In this document: positions 1 through 8,792 of the stretch, piece by piece
Layout of the letters: every line of letters begins with the position of its first letter
Numbering within the stretch: the first letter of the stretch is position 1
Source: Paenibacillus koleovorans NBRC 103111
GTDB lineage: Bacteria > Bacillota > Bacilli > Paenibacillales > NBRC-103111
Length of the DNA stretch: 64,000 nucleotides
Direction of reading: 5' to 3'
NCBI RefSeq assembly: GCF_004000845.1
Contig: NZ_BIMA01000014.1
Location: forward strand, 25,882 to 89,881
The notes under the pieces: generated by a model
Told to the model about the DNA's origin: nothing
The model's input: the letters and a program-made list of their open reading frames with translations, nothing else
Database searches by the model: none
Position numbers and translations under genes: made by a program

Positions 1-312
1 AGCTGGTCGAGCGGCAGAAGAATATTCTCCGTCGAGATGCATGCGCCGAATATTTGCGCCGAGGCGGAGCATGAGAACAAAGGCTACTTGTATGCCGACG
101 GAGACACCAAGGGAATCGAATTCGACACAAGGCAAATAGCCGAAAGCAATGAAAGTTATGCCTACACAGGCGTAAAGGAGAAGTGTCGCGAATTTGTCGA
201 TTGCTGCCGGGAGGGAAGACAGCCCGGTTCCCATTTCGGGGATGCAGTGAAGACGATGGAAGTCGCCGAGATCATACTTGCGCAGTCCTTGTTGGCCGAG
301 AGACGGGGCTGA
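1..312 (+). CDS. Gfo/Idh/MocA oxidoreductase, C-terminal part (cut by window edge)
   Basis: An open frame enters from the left edge and stops with TGA at 310-312, giving 103 residues. It is clearly the same family as the complete oxidoreductase at 1857-2837: both carry SGRRIF, KGYLYADGD and EFVDCCRE at matching positions, and roughly two thirds of residues agree over the shared C-terminal half. Family members are NAD(P)-dependent sugar or inositol dehydrogenases with an N-terminal Rossmann fold, which lies outside the window. The GH32-like gene starts 10 bases downstream, so this oxidoreductase/GH32 pairing is repeated by the next genes. The substrate is unknown. Confidence 0.85.
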   Translation, partial: SWSSGRRIFSVEMHAPNICAEAEHENKGYLYADGDTKGIEFDTRQIAESNESYAYTGVKEKCREFVDCCREGRQPGSHFGDAVKTMEVAEIILAQSLLAERRG

Positions 313-321
313 GCGATAGTG

Positions 322-1827
322 GTGGAGAATATCGACGATTTTTATATGGAGATTTACCGGCTTCGCAATAGGATGATCGCAGATAAGTTCAGGCCGAAAT
401 ACCATTTCTTGCCTCCGCAAGGCCGATGGAACGATATCAACGGGGCCACATTCAGGAATGGAAGATACCACCTGGGCTATCTGCAGAAGCTCAAGAACGG
501 TCCGGGGAAGATGGATTTCTCCAGCTGGCAGCATATATCGAGCCGGGATTTGCTGCATTGGCAATATCACGAGCCCTATATGGACGAACCGTTGGAGGGC
601 GAGAAGGGCGATTATTTCAACAGCGGCGATGCGATGGAAGGGGGAGAAACCCCTACAATCATTGCCAATATGCCGCGTAGAGGAATCTGTATTTATCAAT
701 GTCATGACGATAACCTGGATCGATGGGTGCCGCTGCCAGAGAACCCGGTCATCCCGATTGGTTCGGATTTGCCGGAGTGCAAGATATTTGATCCGTTTGC
801 GTGGAAGGAGGGTGATACCTACTACATGCTGATGGGCAATAAGAACGAAAGGCCGGGCTATGAGGGCGACAGTACAAGTCTTCTGAAGTCCAAGGACTTG
901 CGGCAATGGGAGTATATCGGCCCCTTCTACAAATCGGACCGCAAATGGACGCAAGAAGTCGAGGATTGTGCCTGTGCCGACTTTTTCCCCTTCGGCGACA
1001 AGCATATGCTGCTGATGCACACCCATCATCCTTTTTTTAAGTGCCAGTATTATATCGGCAAATATGAGAACGAGCAGTTTTATCCTGAGGTCAACGGACA
1101 GTTAAGCTATCCGGGGAGCGGAGTGTATGGACCCGAAACCTTAATCGATGACAAGGGCAGAAGAATTTTCTGGGCTACCATTCGCGATGCGAGAAATTAC
1201 GAGGATGCGGGTTGGACCGCCATTATGACCTTGCCGTGGCTTTTTACTCCGCTGGAAGGAAACCGCTTACAAATTACGCCTGTAGAAGAATTGAAGCAGC
1301 TTCGTTATGACGAGCAGGTGATCGGGGATATTTCCCTATCCGCAGGGGATGAGGTTGTGTTAGAGGAGCTGTCCTCTGATTGCATGGAAGTCGCGATGTC
1401 GATCGAAGTCCGGAGCGCCGGCCAATTTGGATTCAAAGTGCTGTGTTCGCCGGATCAGGAAGAAGAAACGATTGTCGCGTATGATGCGAAGAGGCAGGCA
1501 TGGGTGGTTGATTTTGAGCATGCTAGCAACGATCGTTCGCTGGGATATGCCCCCTATTTTCGAAACAAAAACCCGGAGCCAACTGAACAAGAGCTTGCGA
1601 AGCAGCACATCGTGCCATACGCATGGCCTGTAGGGAGTCCAGTATCGCTTGACTTATACGTGGACAAATCCGTAATCGAGCTATTTGTCAACGGTGAGCT
1701 CTGTATCGTACAGCGTATTTATCCGATGCGACCGGACAGCAAGCAATTCCGCTTGTTCGCTACAGACGGTGCAATCGCGGTGAAGAACATAATCAAGTGG
1801 GAAATGGAAGCAACTAATCCGTGGTGA
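322..1827 (+). CDS. GH32-like glycoside hydrolase, copy 1
   Basis: 501 residues, probably a cytoplasmic enzyme on fructose-containing or related glycosides, since no signal peptide is present. It has the GH32 five-bladed propeller signature near the N-terminus, with WNDING in place of WMNDPNG (nucleophile Asp about residue 38), then FDP in place of RDP (Asp about 157). The C-terminal beta-sandwich motif VDKSVIELFVNGE is typical of GH32. The ECP motif that normally carries the acid/base Glu reads CACADFF here, so the usual Glu position is Ala (about 217); a Glu-Asp pair sits at 214-215. The start is placed at the second of two consecutive GTG codons because the paralogue at 7139 begins at the equivalent residue with ATG. 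No strong ribosome binding site is visible, so it may be coupled to the preceding stop 10 bases upstream. Confidence 0.8.
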   Translation: MENIDDFYMEIYRLRNRMIADKFRPKYHFLPPQGRWNDINGATFRNGRYHLGYLQKLKNGPGKMDFSSWQHISSRDLLHWQYHEPYMDEPLEGEKGDYFNSGDAMEGGETPTIIANMPRRGICIYQCHDDNLDRWVPLPENPVIPIGSDLPECKIFDPFAWKEGDTYYMLMGNKNERPGYEGDSTSLLKSKDLRQWEYIGPFYKSDRKWTQEVEDCACADFFPFGDKHMLLMHTHHPFFKCQYYIGKYENEQFYPEVNGQLSYPGSGVYGPETLIDDKGRRIFWATIRDARNYEDAGWTAIMTLPWLFTPLEGNRLQITPVEELKQLRYDEQVIGDISLSAGDEVVLEELSSDCMEVAMSIEVRSAGQFGFKVLCSPDQEEETIVAYDAKRQAWVVDFEHASNDRSLGYAPYFRNKNPEPTEQELAKQHIVPYAWPVGSPVSLDLYVDKSVIELFVNGELCIVQRIYPMRPDSKQFRLFATDGAIAVKNIIKWEMEATNPW

Positions 1828-1856
1828 TATCGGATCCGCTTATAGGAGGTATACCG

Positions 1857-2837
1857 GTGACTCGAACGTTCAGAGTGGCAATGATAGGTGCGGGCAGCAG
1901 GGCAAAAGGCGCGTTTTTCCCGGCAATCGCTTCCATGGATGATGTTGAAATGGTGGCGATGTGCGATATCGATAAGGAAAGGCTGAACCTGTCAGCGGAT
2001 CAATATGGGATCGAAGGTCGCTATGGGGATACGGTGCTCGATTACCGAAGAATGATCGAAGAAGTGAAGCCGGATGCCGTGTTTGCGATTGGACATCCCC
2101 ATTTGATGTACGACATTTGGAGGTGGTGCCTGAACCGGGGTCTTCATTTGTTTATTGAAAAGCCGATGGCGCTAACGATTCACCAGGCACGCGCATTGAC
2201 TTATGTGGCTAAGCAGAAAGGCTGCATTACGCAAGTCGGCTATCAGCGGAGAATTGCTCCAATGGCAGTGAAGCTGAGAGAGGAGTGCCTGAAGAGAGGG
2301 CCGATTACTCATGCGGTATGCCGGTTCTACAAGAACCAATTGAAACCGTCGCTTGGGGTGCAGAACCATATGACGGACGACATTGCGCACTCGATCGACA
2401 CGCTTCGATGGATTTGCGGCGGGGAAGTCGTTAAGGTGGAGAGCGAAGTGAAAAGCATACAAACCTCAACCTACAGCTTCATATCGGGAACCCTCCATTT
2501 CGACAACGGCTCCACCGGTTATTTCATCAACAGCTGGTGCAGCGGCAGGCGTATTTTTGACATCGAAATTCACGCCCCGGGCATATGCGCGGAAGCGGAG
2601 TACGATAACAAAGGCTATCTATATGCGGACGGGGACACGAGAGGGATCGAGTTCGATGCCAAGGAGATTTCCGACAGCCGAGTGAACTACGTCTTCACAG
2701 GCGTTCATGCGAAGATCAGAGAGTTTGTAGACTGCTGTCGCGAGAACAGACAGCCTGGCTCCAGCTTCGAGGATGCGCTTAAGACGATGGAGGTTATTGA
2801 GATCATACAGGCGCAGGCGCTCTTTGCCGGGAAATAG
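1857..2837 (+). CDS. Gfo/Idh/MocA family oxidoreductase
   Basis: 326 residues. The N-terminal Rossmann motif VAMIGAGSRAKG and the EKP motif (FIEKPMAL) identify an NAD(P)-dependent sugar-type dehydrogenase; the C-terminal half is the usual alpha/beta substrate domain. The GTG at 1857 is chosen because a strong AGGAGGT lies about 7 bases upstream, which an upstream in-frame start would place inside the gene. It follows the GH32-like gene by 29 bases and precedes the mutarotase by 35, so all are likely co-transcribed. It resembles the partial oxidoreductase at 1-312, indicating local duplication. Family members act on inositols, glucose-fructose or other sugars; substrate not predictable. Confidence 0.85.
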   Translation: MTRTFRVAMIGAGSRAKGAFFPAIASMDDVEMVAMCDIDKERLNLSADQYGIEGRYGDTVLDYRRMIEEVKPDAVFAIGHPHLMYDIWRWCLNRGLHLFIEKPMALTIHQARALTYVAKQKGCITQVGYQRRIAPMAVKLREECLKRGPITHAVCRFYKNQLKPSLGVQNHMTDDIAHSIDTLRWICGGEVVKVESEVKSIQTSTYSFISGTLHFDNGSTGYFINSWCSGRRIFDIEIHAPGICAEAEYDNKGYLYADGDTRGIEFDAKEISDSRVNYVFTGVHAKIREFVDCCRENRQPGSSFEDALKTMEVIEIIQAQALFAGK

Positions 2838-2872
2838 ATGGCAGGAAAATCCGCTTGAAAGAAGTGATAGGC

Positions 2873-3304
2873 ATGCTGAGGGGAATACCTTCTATTATTT
2901 CTCCCGACTTGATGAATACGCTGATGAGAATGGGACACGGAGATGAAATCGTATTTGCAGACAGGAACTTTCCGGCTGATACATGCGGCAAGCGAGTTAT
3001 TCGGGCCGACGGGCACTTGATTTCACATTTGCTGAGTGCGGTTTTACCCTACTTTCCGCTTGATCATGCTGTCCCTAACCCCGTTGCCGTGATGTCGCTT
3101 GTTGGCCATGATCAGGCGCCTCCAGTGTGGGATACGTATCGTAAGCTTTTAAGCGGGCAATCCGAGTCCTTTATCGATTTTGAATATGTCGAGCGTTTTG
3201 CTTTCTACGAGCGCGCCAGCCAAGCGTTTGCCGTTGTTTCGACGGGTGACCAGGCTTTTAAAGGAAATATTATTCTGAAGAAAGGTGTCGTTCGGGACTC
3301 ATGA
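2873..3304 (+). CDS. RbsD/FucU family sugar mutarotase
   Basis: 143 residues. The start MLRGIPSIISPDLMN, then MGHGDEIVFADRNFPA and a central ADGHLI segment match FucU, the L-fucose mutarotase, better than ribose pyranase RbsD. These small cytoplasmic enzymes interconvert anomers of free sugars to feed dehydrogenases or kinases. The ATG at 2873 agrees with the normal family N-terminus; the frame is open further upstream, but those residues are not family-like. The stop overlaps the start of the aldo/keto reductase by 4 bases (ATGA), so the two are translationally coupled. This suggests that the mutarotase supplies one anomer to that reductase. Confidence 0.85.
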   Translation: MLRGIPSIISPDLMNTLMRMGHGDEIVFADRNFPADTCGKRVIRADGHLISHLLSAVLPYFPLDHAVPNPVAVMSLVGHDQAPPVWDTYRKLLSGQSESFIDFEYVERFAFYERASQAFAVVSTGDQAFKGNIILKKGVVRDS

Positions 3305-4350
3305 TAATTCGGCAACTAGGCCAATCGGAGTTGAAGGTCAGTGTGCTCGGCATGGGCTGTTGGCAGTATGGCGGAGGAGCCTACTGGGGCGCACAGCTGC
3401 AGAAGGACGTGGACGAGGTTGTTCACCGGGCGTTGGATATGGGAATTAACTTCTTCGATACAGCCGAGGTTTATAATGACGGGGAAAGCGAGAGATCATT
3501 GGGGATTGCGCTGAAGGGAAAACGGGATCAGGTGATCATCGGAAATAAAGTGAGCACCTCGAATGTACGTCCTTCCGTTCTAAAGGAGCGCTGCGAGGCC
3601 AGTCTGAAGCGTCTGGGGACAGACTATCTGGATCTGTACATGCTGCATTGGCCGCTCAATCCAATATCCGCTAAACATTTTTCTGCCGATCCCGACGTAG
3701 TGAACCAGCTTCCTGGCGTTCAAGAAGTGTTCGAAGCGCTATTCAGTCTTCAGAAAGAAGGAAAAATTCGCCATATCGGGATCAGCAACCATGGCGTCCA
3801 GCAAATGAAGGAGGTTCAAGCCACCGGGGTCCCGGTTGTTACGAACGAGCTTCCTTATAATTTGGTATCAAGAGCGATTGAGGAGAGCATTCTGCCTTAT
3901 TGCGTACAGAATCATATTGGGGTAATCGGCTACATGCCGCTGGCCCAAGGGCTGCTTGCAGGAACCTATCCAACCTTGGACGATATGAAGCCGATGCAAA
4001 CCAGATCAAGACATTTCCACCATAGCAGAGGGGAAGGTACCCGACATGGCGAGGAAGGCGCAGAAGCCGAATTGGCAATCGCTATCCAGGAGATTCAGGA
4101 GCTGGCTGAAGAGATTGGAACCGATATCCTGACTCTATCGCTGGCGTGGACTGTAGCGAACGAAGCCATTACATCGACCATTGTCGGTTCGCGTAATGTC
4201 AAGCAGCTGGAAGCGAATATTCGAGGTGCGCTGTACCCGATTACCTCCGACGTTAAGGCCAGATTGAATGAAATTACAGAACCGGTTCTACGCAAGCTGG
4301 GCTCCAATCCCGATTATTACGAAAATCGCAGCAACAGCCGGGTTTATTAA
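3301..4350 (+). CDS. Aldo/keto reductase
   Basis: 349 residues, a standard AKR TIM barrel. The catalytic tetrad is visible: Asp53 in FFDTAEVY, Tyr58, Lys83 in GNKVST and His116 in MLHWPLN. The C-terminal segment SLAWTVANEAITSTIVGSRN is the usual cofactor-binding region. It is probably a cytoplasmic NAD(P)H-dependent sugar or sugar-aldehyde oxidoreductase, possibly an aldose dehydrogenase working with the mutarotase it overlaps. A hairpin terminator follows directly and ends the leftmost transcription unit. Exact substrate unknown. Confidence 0.88.
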   Translation: MIIRQLGQSELKVSVLGMGCWQYGGGAYWGAQLQKDVDEVVHRALDMGINFFDTAEVYNDGESERSLGIALKGKRDQVIIGNKVSTSNVRPSVLKERCEASLKRLGTDYLDLYMLHWPLNPISAKHFSADPDVVNQLPGVQEVFEALFSLQKEGKIRHIGISNHGVQQMKEVQATGVPVVTNELPYNLVSRAIEESILPYCVQNHIGVIGYMPLAQGLLAGTYPTLDDMKPMQTRSRHFHHSRGEGTRHGEEGAEAELAIAIQEIQELAEEIGTDILTLSLAWTVANEAITSTIVGSRNVKQLEANIRGALYPITSDVKARLNEITEPVLRKLGSNPDYYENRSNSRVY

Positions 4351-4367
4351 GAGCCGTATGACCGGTT

Positions 4368-4423
4368 GCCGAGATCCTCTATATACGGGAGTTATGGACC
4401 AAACATGGAGATCTCGGCTTTTT
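4368..4423 (+). terminator. Rho-independent terminator after the aldo/keto reductase gene
   Basis: GCCGAGATC at 4368 pairs with GATCTCGGC at 4410-4418, followed by TTTTT. The right arm lies within the 3' end of the convergent ROK gene, so the hairpin ends + strand transcription at the convergent junction. Confidence 0.7.
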
Positions 4424-5609
4424 CATCAAGTGCGAAATTGGCAGCGCCTAAAGCTCCGCCAATCTCCTTCAATTTGTTAACCTTCACTTCCGTACCTGCG
4501 GCCAGCGAATGCATCGCTCTTCTATGCATGACCTCGGTAGCCGTTTGTACAAACAGAGGACTGGAGTTCGGAATGCTGCCCCCTAAAATGATCGCTTCCG
4601 GATTAATGAGATTGACCAGATTAGCCATGACAATCCCTAAATAGGACGCAGCCATTCTGATAACGGCCGCAGCCGATTCATCTCCTTGTTCTGCGGCTAG
4701 GCATATATCCGTCGCTCTAACCAGCTGAAGATCGTAGTTCCGGTCCTGCTTGCTGTAATTGATGCCACGGGATCTGACATGCTTGCGGAATTCCTGCTCA
4801 ATGGCAGAAGCGCTTGATAACACATGCAAACAACCGTTATTTCCACAAGGGCATAACGGTCCATCCGGTTCGACCGTGGAGTGGGCTATCTCTCCTGCGC
4901 CTCCTCGGGTGCCCGGCAGTAACCGCCGATCGATATAGATTCCGGCCGCGATTCCCGATCCGATGCCAATATAGATCTGGTTCGTATATTGCTGACCGGA
5001 GCCATATCGGCATTCAGCCAGCCCTCTCGCCCGATGACGATTGATGATGACGGATGTCCAACCGATTTTCTTACTTACGATAGTTCCGAGATTTATATTA
5101 TTCCATCCCAGTTCAGGGACGCTTCGGATCGTGCTGTGATCCGCATCGACCAGGCCTGGAGCTCCTATTCCAAGCAAGGGAACGGGGGGCTTGTCCAATT
5201 GACGGGCAAAAGGAATGATTTCTTCAAGTAGAGTCTGGATCGTTTCTTCGGCTGTTGGGTTGGCTACAGGAATCGTAATCTTCCTGTGGACTTCTCCGGT
5301 AGGATCGAATGCGGCAAGCGTCCATGCTCGATTAGCAAAGTCCGCCCCGAGAACATAACAAGAATTCGGAACCAACTCCAGAAACGTGGCAGGTCTGCCG
5401 CCAGTGGAATACCGCTCGGTTGTTTCCTGGACGATGTTCATTTGGATCAGCTCCGCGATGGAGAGCGAGATGGTAGCTCTGCTTAAACCGGTTAGCCGCG
5501 TGAGATTAATCCGTGAGACCTTTCCCATCATCCGGATCGTTTGAATGATTTTTAATTTACTTCCCTTTTGGTCGTTCATTTCAGCGTTTCCATTCATAGT
5601 AAGCGGCAT
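4392..5609 (-). CDS. ROK family transcriptional repressor (XylR/NagC type)
   Basis: 405 residues. An N-terminal winged helix (about 18-65, with LTRLTGLSRATISLSIAEL) is followed by a ROK sugar-kinase-like domain with GIGAPGLVD and the zinc motif CPCGNNGC. The usual ND catalytic pair of ROK kinases appears to be replaced (VIINRHRARG), consistent with a sugar sensor rather than a kinase. It is the only minus-strand gene in the first 27 kb and diverges from dgoD, so it probably represses dgoD or the wider island in response to a sugar or sugar acid. The start could be ATG 5609, 5597 or 5579; none has a well-spaced ribosome binding site. Confidence 0.88.
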   Translation of the reverse strand: MPLTMNGNAEMNDQKGSKLKIIQTIRMMGKVSRINLTRLTGLSRATISLSIAELIQMNIVQETTERYSTGGRPATFLELVPNSCYVLGADFANRAWTLAAFDPTGEVHRKITIPVANPTAEETIQTLLEEIIPFARQLDKPPVPLLGIGAPGLVDADHSTIRSVPELGWNNINLGTIVSKKIGWTSVIINRHRARGLAECRYGSGQQYTNQIYIGIGSGIAAGIYIDRRLLPGTRGGAGEIAHSTVEPDGPLCPCGNNGCLHVLSSASAIEQEFRKHVRSRGINYSKQDRNYDLQLVRATDICLAAEQGDESAAAVIRMAASYLGIVMANLVNLINPEAIILGGSIPNSSPLFVQTATEVMHRRAMHSLAAGTEVKVNKLKEIGGALGAANFALDEKAEISMFGP

Positions 5610-5718
5610 CTCTTTCGTAAATGTTTATTTTTAGGATAGGTTGTACAAGTTCGTCTGTCAATCCTGTTGTGAAGCGCAAGACGGGTATGCTCAGAAATAG
5701 TAAGAAAGGAAGGTACCC

Positions 5719-6867
5719 ATGAAAATTGACTCGATCGAATTATTCAAAGTGCCTCCACGCTGGCTGTTTCTAAAGATGACGACGGACGACGGCTTGGTTG
5801 GCTGGGGCGAGCCAGTCGTGGAAGGCCGTGCCGATACCGTTCTTAAGGCGGTGGAAGAGCTATGCCCATATTTGATCGGTCAAAATCCGATGAGGATTGA
5901 GGATTTATGGCAGGTTATGTACCGAGGCGGCTTTTACCGCGGAGGCCCTGTTCTGACCAGTGCCATGTCAGGGATCGAGCAGGCGCTATGGGACATCAAG
6001 GGCAAATATTATAACGCTCCGATCTATGATTTGCTGGGCGGCGCCTGTCGTGAACGCATTCGCGTCTACAACTGGATCGGCGGCGACCGGCCGAACGACG
6101 TATCCGCTGCGGCTCGCAGACAGATAGAAGCCGGCTTTACAGCGGTCAAGATGAACGGGACCGAGGAGCTCCATTACATTGATTCCTTCGACAAGGTCGA
6201 AGCCGTGCTCGAGAGAGTCGCTGCCGTCCGCGAAGTGGGCGGGAACAGCTTTGGTATCGGTATTGATTTTCATGGACGGGTGCATAAAGCGATGGCCAAG
6301 GTGTTGGCCAAGGAGCTGGAGCCGTTCCGACCGATGTTTATCGAGGAGCCGGTGCTTCCGGAGAATAATGAAGCTTTGAAGGAAATCGCCAAGTATACGT
6401 CGGCGCCCATCGCGACAGGGGAGCGGATGTATACACGGTGGGGATTCAAGGAGCTGTTACGACAGGGCATCGTCGACATCATCCAACCCGACGTCTCTCA
6501 TGCTGGCGGCATCCTGGAGACGCGCAAGATTGCGGCAATGGCTGAGGCCTACGATGTGGCGCTTGCGCCGCATTGCCCGCTGGGACCGATTGCGCTAGCG
6601 GCTTGTCTGCACGTGGACGCCTGCTCGCCGAATGCCTTCATCCAGGAACAGAGCTTGGGCATTCATTACAACCAGGGCAGCGACTTGCTAGACTACCTTT
6701 TCAATCCCCAAGTATTCCGCTACAGCAACGGCTTCGTTGAAATCCCTCAGGCCCCGGGACTGGGTATTGAGGTGAACGAAGAGAAGGTTCGCCAGATGGC
6801 CCAGGTCGGTCATAACTGGAAAAACCCGATATGGCGCAATGCTGACGGTACCGTTGCTGAGTGGTGA
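5719..6867 (+). CDS. dgoD: D-galactonate dehydratase
   Basis: 382 residues of the mandelate racemase/enolase superfamily. The protein keeps the residues and numbering of E. coli DgoD: metal ligands Asp183, Glu209 and Glu235, and catalytic His185 (IGIDFHGRV) and His285 (APHCPLGP). It therefore should convert D-galactonate to 2-dehydro-3-deoxy-D-galactonate in the cytoplasm. AAAGGAAGG lies 6-7 bases before the ATG. It is divergent from the ROK repressor gene. No dedicated KDGal kinase or DgoA aldolase is adjacent; the HpcH/HpaI aldolase at 19972 could take over the cleavage step, which is inference. Confidence 0.92.
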   Translation: MKIDSIELFKVPPRWLFLKMTTDDGLVGWGEPVVEGRADTVLKAVEELCPYLIGQNPMRIEDLWQVMYRGGFYRGGPVLTSAMSGIEQALWDIKGKYYNAPIYDLLGGACRERIRVYNWIGGDRPNDVSAAARRQIEAGFTAVKMNGTEELHYIDSFDKVEAVLERVAAVREVGGNSFGIGIDFHGRVHKAMAKVLAKELEPFRPMFIEEPVLPENNEALKEIAKYTSAPIATGERMYTRWGFKELLRQGIVDIIQPDVSHAGGILETRKIAAMAEAYDVALAPHCPLGPIALAACLHVDACSPNAFIQEQSLGIHYNQGSDLLDYLFNPQVFRYSNGFVEIPQAPGLGIEVNEEKVRQMAQVGHNWKNPIWRNADGTVAEW

Positions 6868-6992
6868 GAGATGTTATGGATTCCAATAATGGGAACATCA
6901 CCCTATTCTCTCGATAGTTAGTTTAAATACATTCATAAGATCTCTATTTTAGCTGAAAAATTACTTATTATTTTGGTTTGTTATTTCGAATA

Positions 6993-7021
6993 TTGACATA
7001 TCTAACTTTGGCTGCTATAAT
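6993..7021 (+). promoter_or_regulatory. Consensus sigma-A promoter of GH32-like copy 2
   Basis: TTGACA at 6993-6998 and TATAAT at 7016-7021 are separated by exactly 17 bases, a perfect match to consensus. Transcription should start near 7028. AT-rich DNA precedes it, with no obvious operator palindrome overlapping the boxes. Confidence 0.85.
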
Positions 7022-7138
7022 GAAAGGGGACCAACAACTACATTTTGCACGGAAAGGGGGTGTGTGCTTTTACATATTTCACTTTATGAAAGTGGTTACA
7101 ATGCTGGGCAGGGGTCGCTAAATAAAAGGGGGGGTTCC

Positions 7139-8644
7139 ATGGAGAACATTGACGATTTTTATATGGACATCTACCGGCTTCGCAATAAGATGATCGCAGA
7201 TAAGTTCAGGCCGAAATACCACTTCTTGCCTACGCAAGGCCGATGGAACGATATCAACGGGGCCACATTCTGGAATGGAAGATACCACCTGGGCTATCTG
7301 CAGAAGCTCAAGAATGGTCCGGGGAAGAGAGATTTCTCCAGCTGGCAGCATATATCCAGTCGGGATTTGCTGCATTGGCAATATCACGAGGCCTACCTGG
7401 ACGAACCGTTGGAAGGGGAAAAGGGCGATTATTTCAACAGCGGCGATGCGATGGAAGGGATGGAGATTCCCACCATCATTGCCAATATGCCGCGAAGAGG
7501 AATTGTTATTTATCAATGTCATGACGATAACCTGGATCGATGGGTACCGCTAGCAGAGAACCCGGTCATTCCGGTCGGTTCGGATTTGCCGGAGTGCAAG
7601 ATCTTTGATCCGTTCGCCTGGAAGGATGGCGACACCTATTACATGCTGATGGGCAATAAAAATGAGAGGCCGGGCTACGAGGGCGATTGTACGAGTTTAT
7701 TGAAGTCCAAGGACTTGCGGAAATGGGAATATATCGGCCCCTTCTACAAGTCGGACCGCAAATGGACGAAAGAAGTCGAAGACTGTTCCTGCGCTGACTT
7801 TTTCCCCTTCGGCGACAAGCATATGCTGCTGATGCATACGCACTTTCCCTATTTCAAGTGCCAGTATTATATCGGCAGGTTTGAGAACGAGCAGTTTTAT
7901 CCCGAGGTCCACGGACAGTTGAACTATCCGGGGAGCGGAATGTTTGGACCCGAGACCTTGATCGATGACAAGGGCAGGAGAATTTTCTGGGGTACCATTC
8001 GCGATTCGAGAAGATTCGAAGATACAGGCTGGACCTCCATCATGACCTTGCCGTGGCTGTTCACTCCCTTGCCTGGCGACCGCTTGCAAATTACGCCTGT
8101 AGAAGAATTGAAGCAGCTGCGTTATGACGAGCAAGTGATCGGGGATATCGCCCTGTCCGCAGGGGAGGAGGTTGTTATCGAGGAGCTGTCCTCGGATTGC
8201 ATGGAAGTCGTGATGTCGATCGAAGCCCCAAGCGCCAACCAATTTGGATTTAAGCTACTATGCTCGCCGGATCAGGAAGAGGAAACGATATTCACGTACG
8301 ATAAAGAGCGGCAGGAATGGATTGTTGATTTCGCGCATGCGAGCACCTCCAAGTCGCTTGGCTACGGCGGCAGCTATCGCTTTAATGAAACGGAACAAAC
8401 CGAACAAGAGCGAGCGAGGCTGCATATCGTTCCGTATGCCTGGCCAGAAGGGAAACCGGTATCGCTCGACATCTTTGTCGATAAATCCGTAATCGAGGTG
8501 TTCGTCAACGGCGAGATCTGTATTGTGCAGCGCGTGTACCCGATGCGTCAGGACAGCAAGCAATTCCGCTTGTTCGCTAAGGACGGCGCGGTCGTGGCGA
8601 AGAACGTTAACAAATGGGAAATGAGAGCAACGAATCCTTGGTGA
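7139..8644 (+). CDS. GH32-like glycoside hydrolase, copy 2
   Basis: 501 residues, the same length as copy 1 and very similar throughout. The WNDING nucleophile motif (Asp38) and FDP (Asp157) are conserved; the acid/base position is Ser217 (CSCADFF) where canonical GH32 has Glu. The C-terminal motif DKSVIEVFVNGE is intact. The ATG at 7139 has AAAAGGGGGG just upstream and matches copy 1; an in-frame GTG at 7064, also preceded by a purine-rich GGAAAGGGGG, would add 25 residues unlike copy 1. A consensus promoter lies 110 bases upstream, so this copy probably drives its own transcript into the solute-binding protein genes. No signal peptide. Confidence 0.82.
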   Translation: MENIDDFYMDIYRLRNKMIADKFRPKYHFLPTQGRWNDINGATFWNGRYHLGYLQKLKNGPGKRDFSSWQHISSRDLLHWQYHEAYLDEPLEGEKGDYFNSGDAMEGMEIPTIIANMPRRGIVIYQCHDDNLDRWVPLAENPVIPVGSDLPECKIFDPFAWKDGDTYYMLMGNKNERPGYEGDCTSLLKSKDLRKWEYIGPFYKSDRKWTKEVEDCSCADFFPFGDKHMLLMHTHFPYFKCQYYIGRFENEQFYPEVHGQLNYPGSGMFGPETLIDDKGRRIFWGTIRDSRRFEDTGWTSIMTLPWLFTPLPGDRLQITPVEELKQLRYDEQVIGDIALSAGEEVVIEELSSDCMEVVMSIEAPSANQFGFKLLCSPDQEEETIFTYDKERQEWIVDFAHASTSKSLGYGGSYRFNETEQTEQERARLHIVPYAWPEGKPVSLDIFVDKSVIEVFVNGEICIVQRVYPMRQDSKQFRLFAKDGAVVAKNVNKWEMRATNPW

Positions 8645-8713
8645 TCCTCGCAATAATCGTAACGGCTTCTTCACATCAAACCCAACAATAAGACTAGAAG
8701 CAGACACACTTCA

Positions 8714-8727
8714 TGAAAGCGCTTAAC
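8714..8727 (+). promoter_or_regulatory. cre-like / LacI-family operator candidate
   Basis: TGAAAGCGCTTAAC contains the palindromic core AAGCGCTT typical of CcpA cre sites and LacI-family operators, with mismatches at its 3' end. It lies 66 bases before the first solute-binding protein gene. A near copy sits at 14844. Confidence 0.45.
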
Positions 8728-8792
8728 TTTTCGACGGGGTACCTGCAGACTTAGGAATATTCAACTAGTCACTATTTTTAGGGGGATGCGAT

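Noticed and set aside
6868..6910. Terminator after dgoD
   Set aside because: GGATTCC and GGGAAC segments can pair only poorly and lack a T run.
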